Shown piece after piece: positions 58,632 through 64,000 of a stretch of 64,000 bases of DNA. A model generated the notes under the pieces. That model ran no database searches and was not told the DNA's origin. It saw nothing but the letters and a program-made list of their open reading frames with translations. The first letter of the stretch is position 1. Every line of letters starts with the position of its first letter. Source of the stretch: Euwallacea fornicatus (taxonomy: Eukaryota; Arthropoda; Insecta; Coleoptera; Curculionidae); contig NC_089559.1 in the NCBI RefSeq assembly GCF_040115645.1, forward strand, positions 3,100,001 through 3,164,000, read 5' to 3'. The position numbers were made by a program, and so were the translations under genes.

Positions 58632-59042
58632 TACCGGGTGATTCACGGTCGATGGTAGGTTAGACGTTTCTGGAAGACTGATATCGCGATCTTTCTGAAA
58701 AATTCAAATCATGTTATAACAGAGGTTTTATTAAAGACCTTTGAGCAAAAAATTAAAAAATTAAATAATATTCCGAAAATTGCTAGAGATAGGTAGAGGA
58801 AATAAAATGCAGAAGTTATTGGTATGAAATAAAGAACCCAAAAATGAAAAAATATACAGGGTGTTCCATTTAAAATATCGGAGATGCTAGTACTTTCTGA
58901 TAGAACCGGCAACACTGCATCACTGAAAATATTTTACGTCGATAGAACAAGTTCATTTATCTACTTATGCAAATTTTCAGAAAGATGCGATATCAGTCTT
59001 CCAGAAACGTCTAACCTACCGTCGATCGTGAATCACCCGGTA
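58632..59042. mobile_element. 411-bp MITE inside the LINE reverse transcriptase
   Basis: Begins TACCGGGTGATTCACGGTCG and ends in the complement with few changes. Arms of about 75 bp include GGTTAGACGTTTCTGGAAGA. TA precedes the left end. An internal TACAGGGTGTTCCATTTAAA (58854) resembles the terminus of other elements, suggesting a composite. Confidence 0.85.
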
Positions 59043-59263
59043 TGTTATTGGCCAGTTTAAAAAGCGGTTGTACTTTCGAGTGCATAGGATTAAAGCCGAA
59101 TTGGTACGTTTAGGTCCAATTAGATTTTGCAGTCTTGTTTTGGGGATGTTTTCAAGTATTTTGCTTAGTACAGAAAGCAATGTTATAGGTCTGTAGTTTT
59201 ATGTTTGTATGTTGTCCAACCCAGGTTTGAAAATGGGTACTATTATTAAGGCCAGGGGCTTTT
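59043..59263 (-). pseudogene. LINE reverse transcriptase, N-terminal palm piece
   Basis: The minus strand reads ALIIVPIFKPGLDNIQT, then NYRPITLLSVLSKILENIPK, the conserved region preceding motif A of LINE reverse transcriptases. One stop (after NIQT) is present. It is separated from motif A by the MITE and from the upstream part by the 2.3-kb insertion. Confidence 0.8.
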
Positions 59264-59623
59264 AGTCACTGCCTAACAGAATCGACTGCCTCTCAAGACA
59301 CCCGATGAGGTATCTCCTATTTTGCTGGTGTGAGTTGTAGGGATTCAAAGGACCAGACGCTGATGCGTCAATTGATGTAAATGGGGTTCAAGGGTTCGGG
59401 GAAGACAAAACTCCGTAGCACGAATTAAGGAATTTACTTTACACTACAGATATCACTCTAATTTACACTATGGATCTACAACTTTATATACACTTCAATT
59501 TTTACAGAGTCGGTACTGTGTTGCCCGAGATCTGAGAAAATTCACGTATAAAGTTTGAGGGGTGACTTGCAAAAGAGTTACTGAGCAAAGATTTGAGCTA
59601 ATGTTGTGAGAGAAGTTTGAGAT

Positions 59624-61208
59624 AGAGTTCCATGTTCAGGGATCGAGAAGTGTCCGAGAAACGGGAGAGAGAGAGTTTGCGAGCACTGTTTTAGAGATAA
59701 TGTGATGAGGGATTTGGGATAGAGTTCCGCGTTCAGGGATCGAGAAGTGTTCGAGAAACGAGAGAGAGAGAGAGTTTGCGAGCACTGTTTTAGAGATAAT
59801 GTGATGAGAGATTTGGGATAGAGTTCCGCGTTCAGGGATCGAGAAGTGTCCGAGAAACGGGAGAGAGAGAGTTTGCGAGCACTGTTTTAGAGATAATGTG
59901 ATGAGGGATTTGGGATAGAGTTCCGCGTTCAGGGATCGAGAAGTGTCCGAGAAACGGGAGAGAGAGAGTTTGCGAGCACTGTTTTAGAGATAATGTGATG
60001 AGGGATTTGGGATAGAGTTCCGCGTTCAGGGATCGAGAAGTGTCCGAGAAACGGGAGAGAGAGAGTTTGCGAGCACTGTTTTAGAGATAATGTGATGAGG
60101 GATTTGGGATAGAGTTCCGCGTTCAGGGATCGAGAAGTGTCCGAGAAACGGGAGAGAGAGAGTTTGCGAGCACTGTTTTAGAGATAATGTGATGAGAGAT
60201 TTGGGATAGAGTTCCGCGTTCAGGGATCGAGAAGTGTCCGAGAAACGGGAGAGAGAGAGTTTGCGAGCACTGTTTTAGAGATAATGTGATGAGGGATTTG
60301 GGATAGAGTTCCGCGTTCAGGGATCGAGAAGTGTCCGAGAAACGGGAGAGAGAGAGTTTGCGAGCACTGTTTTAGAGATAATGTGATGAGGGATTTGGGA
60401 TAGAGTTCCGCGTTCAGGGATCGAGAAGTGTTCGAGAAACGAGAGAGAGAGAGAGTTTGCGAGCACTGTTTTAGAGATAATGTGATGAGGGATTTGGGAT
60501 AGAGTTCCGCGTTCAGGGATCGAGAAGTGTCCGAGAAACGGGAGAGAGAGAGTTTGCGAGCACTGTTTTAGAGATAATGTGATGAGAGATTTGGGATAGA
60601 GTTCCGCGTTCAGGGATCGAGAAGTGTCCGAGAAACGGGAGAGAGAGAGTTTGCGAGCACTGTTTTAGAGATAATGTGATGAGGGATTTGGGATAGAGTT
60701 CCGCGTTCAGGGATCGAGAAGTGTCCGAGAAACGGGAGAGAGAGAGTTTGCGAGCACTGTTTTAGAGATAATGTGATGAGAGATTTGGGATAGAGTTCCG
60801 CGTTCAGGGATCGAGAAGTGTCCGAGAAACGGGAGAGAGAGAGTTTGCGAGCACTGTTTTAGAGATAATGTGATGAGAGATTTGGGATAGAGTTCCGCGT
60901 TCAGGGATCGAGAAGTGTCCGAGAAACGGGAGAGAGAGAGTTTGCGAGCACTGTTTTAGAGATAATGTGATGAGGGATTTGGGATAGAGTTCCGCGTTCA
61001 GGGATCGAGAAGTGTCCGAGAAACGGGAGAGAGAGAGTTTGCGAACACTGTTTTAGAGATAATGTGATGAGGGATTTGGGATAGAGTTCCGCGTTCAGGG
61101 ATCGAGAAGTGTCCGAGAAACGGGAGAGAGAGAGTTTGCGAACACTGTTTTAGAGATAATGTGATGAGGGATTTGGGATAGAGTTCCGCGTTCAGGGTCC
61201 GAGAAACG
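59624..61208. repeat. Tandem array, sixteen 97-bp units plus a partial
   Basis: Units begin AGAGTTCCGCGTTCAGGGAT at 59721, 59820, 59917, 60014, 60111, 60208, 60305, 60402, 60501, 60598, 60695, 60792, 60889, 60986, 61083 and partially 61180; a first diverged unit starts at 59624. Period is 97 bp, or 99 in the units starting at 59721 and 60402, which carry an extra GA in the (GA)n tract and GTTCGAG for GTCCGAG. Identity is very high except at both edges. Frames across it are repetitive and not genes. Confidence 0.95.
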
Positions 61209-61505
61209 GAAAGGAGAGCGTTCGCGAGTACTGCCTTGGAGATAATGTTCTGAAGAAGTGTTAGATTTTTTGCGTCCCAAGGATGGTGGGGCTGGAGGGA
61301 GATCACCACGATAAGCTCTTGACCAATCCCAACCGACAACCGCCCCCTAGTTTGTGGAAAGTTTTTTCCCAAGAATCTCCACGGTCCAGATGTGGCTCTC
61401 TGGTTCCCTTGACAGATTTATCTGGTGCCCTCCATAAATCGGGACAGCGATAAATCAAGGAACCAGTGCCATCACGGTGGCCGGGTTTAAACACGTGAGG
61501 GTAAG

Positions 61506-61619
61506 TGCTGCATCGCGGGGTGCGATGCAGCAGATGTATGTTGGAATTGTTCCAACGTCTTCAGGGCCTAATTGGAGCCCAGCGATGCCGCTGATTTATG
61601 TTGGGTTTTTTTCCCAACA
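61506..61619. repeat. Run of short perfect hairpins
   Basis: Stem TGCTGCATCGC (61506-61516) pairs with 61522-61532 around GGGGT; GTTGGAA (61540-61546) pairs with 61550-61556 around TTG; TGTTGGG (61599-61605) pairs with 61613-61619 around seven T. They end exactly at the junction with the LINE. Confidence 0.8.
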
Positions 61620-62456
61620 ATTATTATTCCAGTTTTCCAGGTCTCTGGTAATGCGCTTGTTTTGGATACAAGCGTTGAGTAGTTCCAGTATGTGTTGGTG
61701 CGTTTGTTTAGTCAGGTTTTTCAGTACTTTGCTTTTTATGTCGTCTTTTCTTGGTGCTGTATTTTTAATGCGTGCGAGTGCTTCCTCATATTCTGCAATG
61801 TTAGCAATTAGTTGGTATGAATAGTTCTTATCATTTCTAAAGTAGTTTTCATACCACTTAGTTACTGAGGTTCAGTTTTGATTGTCGAAGTTAAGATTCG
61901 TGCACATAGTATATACCCTTTGAAAGTCTCTGGCAAACGTGTCAGCGGTGTCCTTGTCTGTATATAGTTCTCTTCCGTTTTCGTCGGTTGTGTTGCTAGT
62001 GATGTTCTTCTCGTATCGTGAATGTTTTTTTATTTTCTGCCAATATGCCTTTCCTTGCTCCTGTCCAATTTCTCAGCATGCTTCTAGCCATTTGTCTTGT
62101 TTGTACTGTGCTATCAGTGTTTTGACGTTTCTGTTGAGTTCGTTCAGTTTTCTTTCTAGTTCTTCATCTTGCGTAAGTGTATACGTTCTGTATAATTCCC
62201 TTTTATGTTTGATCAATCTTGGTAGAGAGTGTTGGTAGAAGTGATTTTTTGTGAGGGGTGAAAATTTTTCGATTGCCTGTTTCAACTGGTGTTGAAGATT
62301 TTCGATAGGACACGTACCTGCTTACGTATCGATATAGTCGTGTATGTGTAGTTTTAATTCGTCGATATCTGTTTTATTAAGATTAGGTTTGGGCGTTGCT
62401 TTTGTCATGTCCGTATTTTGTCCGATGTTTAGGTCAAACGTTATTGCTAAGTGGTC
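61620..62456 (-). pseudogene. LINE linker between endonuclease and reverse transcriptase
   Basis: The minus strand reads DHLAITFDLNIGQN, a linker with KPNLNKTDIDELKLHIHDYI, the 62285-62073 frame (FSPLTKNHFYQHSLPRLIKH, TQDEELERKLNELNRNVKTL), then GKAYWQKIKKHSRYEKNITS and ALARIKNTAPRKDDIKSKVL, ending DLENWN at the insertion. This is the usual coiled linker and RT-0/RT-1 approach of Jockey-clade ORF2. A few stops occur (for example after WLEAC). Confidence 0.8.
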
Positions 62457-63040
62457 TTATCCAAGTTGATTTGCAAGTTTGACATTGTTTCTGACGTTTA
62501 CTAGGTTGGATGTGTAGAGTAATAGATCGGAAGTCAAGTCTTGATGTCTCGACATCAAAAATGTGGGCGGAGTATTGTCTTTTGCAAAATCTGAAATGTT
62601 CAGGAATCTATTCAGTTGCATTGTCTTGTTCTTGTTTAGATTGAAGCCTCCCCCAATAATCGCATTTCTGTAGAGGCACGCTGTGGTTAGTATGTTCTGT
62701 TCTATGCTGAAGTGAGGATGGATGTAAACGAGGAATATGTGGATGAGGCCATTTAAGAAGGACATAGTGAAATGGAGGCAATCGTTTAAACAAAACTTTA
62801 AAACAGAGAGATTAGCCTTTCCTCGGTTAATTTTTAGATTAAAAAGTACTGTTGTCCCTCCTCTGGCATTGTCATTCGCGTCGCAATGTCTACAAACATA
62901 CCGCCAGTTCCTGTATACCGGCGTCTGTCCAAGTTTAATTTTCGTTTCTACAAACATGCAGCAGTCTGTATTGTTACTTTCTCTGTAGTTATATATTTGT
63001 AGGATCACAAAACCAGGCCATATTCGTCATCTTCTGAAAT
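62457..63040 (-). pseudogene. LINE apurinic-type endonuclease domain
   Basis: The frame 63008-62457 reads FVETKIKLGQTPVYRNWRYV, then CRHCDANDNARGGTTVLF, AIIGGGFNLNKN and LLLYTSNLVNVR, ending LANQLG and stop. The expected catalytic GGDFN motif is GGGFN (Asp lost), and the S of the SDH motif is a TAA stop before DHLAITF. Upstream, MTNMAWF near 63039 is the probable original start, one frameshift away. The domain nicks target DNA in active LINEs; here it is dead. Confidence 0.8.
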
Positions 63041-63044
63041 TTAT

Positions 63045-63590
63045 GCATCTGTTCTTTCTATGTCACAATACTGTGTCCCATACTTAAAGACGTTATTATA
63101 GGACAATTAGAGTGATGATCCTCTGGGCGTCTGGTGCCCCGATGTGACCCAAGCGAGGGTGAGAAACCCAGAGGCACAGGAACCATTTAAGGGAATGGGA
63201 AAAAAGAAGAGGCTGACCCGGGCAGTCCCGAATACGACGAATTGCGATAAGACAGGCCTCGGTCCACTTGCTCTTCTTTCTTTTATTCTTCTATCTTTAA
63301 TTAATAAACATACACTTATAGCTTTTATCCTTGAACTGTGATTTCTTTAGTAGATATAACCACCATCCCATATCTACCATAGTATTGGAATTTGATGTCC
63401 TATTGAATTCTGATGCTACAAATCAAATGTTTTTTATGGTTCAATGCGTTAATGCTGACATATGTGCAGGTTTTTCTCTCGTTGTCTAAGGGTTGACGAT
63501 TAAAAGAGCTCGTATGTTGAGTTACGGATCTTTAGGGACTTTCAAATAATAGTCGCGTGAACTTAACGATACGGATATATTATGCAAGTT
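63045..63590. other. Unassigned stretch upstream of the LINE
   Basis: May include LINE 5' untranslated sequence. No ORF1-like coding or host gene recognised. Confidence 0.4.
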
Positions 63591-63599
63591 TACGAAACA

Positions 63600-63825
63600 C
63601 GGGTACGACCCTTGAGTCTCGAGTCACCACCAGGAGGACCCACCAAAAAAGAGACCATCCCCGTTCTCCCAAGCCTTAGGTATTGACATCCATGGTCGTA
63701 AACCATGGACGTACCATGTCTAGACAATACTTGAAGGTATCGGGACTGCTCTCCGCATGGAACCGTTACGTCCACGTCTGGCACCCAGCCCTTGGCGAGG
63801 GCTTCGCCAAGGGCTGGGTGTCCTA
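63600..63825. repeat. GC-rich hairpin cluster
   Basis: A perfect 17-bp stem (63782-63798 with 63804-63820, loop GGGCT) is preceded by CCATGG..CCATGG (63690-63707) inside GTATTG...CAATAC (63680-63730). A 64-codon minus-strand frame (63590-63784) overlaps and is not recognised. Confidence 0.75.
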
Positions 63826-64000
63826 AACCTAACTTACAGAATATTTACAAGCTATGTACAACTAAGCGATCTAACAGGCGGATCTCATATATGTGAGTTT
63901 TAGCTTGAATGTTCAATATTTGTTATTGTCTGTTTAAGTTGGTTTAAAGGTTCTGTTGGGGAGGAGCAGATCAAACATTAATATGTACATATGAAAACCA

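Larger units (their letters stand above)
59264..61619. mobile_element. Unidentified 2.3-kb insertion carrying a tandem array
   Basis: Interrupts the LINE between DLENWN (about 61625) and LIIVPIFKPG (59256). Its right end is a TGTTGGG/CCCAACA hairpin (61599-61619), adjacent to AATTATTATTCC of the LINE. The left edge is near GGGGCTTTTAGTCACTGCC. No transposase or reverse transcriptase was found. TG...CA-type ends would suit a solo LTR in one orientation, but the ends do not match cleanly. Confidence 0.5.
57457..63040 (-). mobile_element. Jockey-like non-LTR retrotransposon (LINE), two insertions
   Basis: The minus-strand order is endonuclease (63008-62457), linker (62456-61620), reverse transcriptase in three pieces (61.75 kb to 57.95 kb), then a 3' tail ending AATAAA-like sequence and a (TAC)n run at about 57457-57472. 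A MITE (58632-59042) and a 2.3-kb block (about 59264-61619) interrupt it. No gag-like ORF1 was found to the right, so the copy is 5' truncated or ORF1 is unrecognisable. Confidence 0.8.

Noticed and set aside
59340..59380. TGGTCCTTTGAATCC (minus strand) as a retroviral-type primer binding site
   Set aside because: The matching tRNA end is not one I can name, and no LTR pair or pol gene surrounds it.
59624..61208. CRISPR array
   Set aside because: Repeats are contiguous with no unique spacers, and the genome is eukaryotic.
60998..61372. A 124-codon minus-strand frame across the tandem array
   Set aside because: It repeats the same peptide with the 97-bp unit, has no domain, and is a by-product of the array.

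Overview
The window is AT-rich arthropod DNA, almost certainly from an insect. Two lines of evidence support this. First, two split exons encode the ligand-binding domain of an insect-type nicotinic acetylcholine receptor (nAChR) alpha subunit. Second, the rest is dominated by typical insect transposons: Tc1/mariner relatives of several clades, a piggyBac remnant, a Jockey-like LINE and a scrap of Ty3/gypsy pol. I cannot fix the order (Coleoptera or Hemiptera would both fit). No rRNA, convincing tRNA or CRISPR array is seen. Only one long intact reading frame exists, a 355-residue transposase at 16403-17470 (minus).

Layout. 1-2.65 kb: an old Tc1/mariner element whose left arm is split by a 631-bp foldback MITE. 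3.2-3.5 kb: 3' coding scrap of the same LINE family that reappears at 57-63 kb. 4.1-8.0 kb: foldback elements. 8.7 kb: gypsy pol scrap. 11.3-18.9 kb: a nest of transposons dropped into a diverged ~180-bp repeat. The youngest element there (15844-18445) has two 807-bp inverted arms that look identical. 20-24.3 kb: three DD34D mariner copies, one with both ends and TA duplications. 24.3-28.3 kb: long-arm elements. 28.3-33.2 kb: a decayed Tc1-like element, then a piggyBac pseudogene split by a Tc1 insertion. 36.8-43.7 kb: three more Tc1/mariner remnants, two of them inside a diverged ~130-bp repeat.

44.4-51.2 kb is the only host-gene part: a 45-bp exon (44448-44492) and a 110-bp exon (51058-51167) of the nAChR on the plus strand, separated by a 6.6-kb intron. 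That intron carries a MITE, a decayed Asn-Arg-Asp-repeat reading frame, and an antisense Tc1/mariner element itself split by a second Tc1 copy. Exons further upstream and downstream were not found. 53.4-54.4 kb: foldback element. 56.2-57.5 kb: two transposase pseudogenes. 57.5-63.0 kb: a minus-strand Jockey-like LINE (endonuclease and YADD reverse transcriptase) broken by a MITE and by a 2.3-kb insertion holding sixteen 97-bp tandem repeats and a run of hairpins. The window ends in a GC-richer hairpin cluster.

The common theme is palindromic structure. At least eleven elements have inverted arms much longer than classical mariner termini, and nested insertions give a readable order of events. 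All identifications come from reading and translating the sequence by eye; no database search was run.
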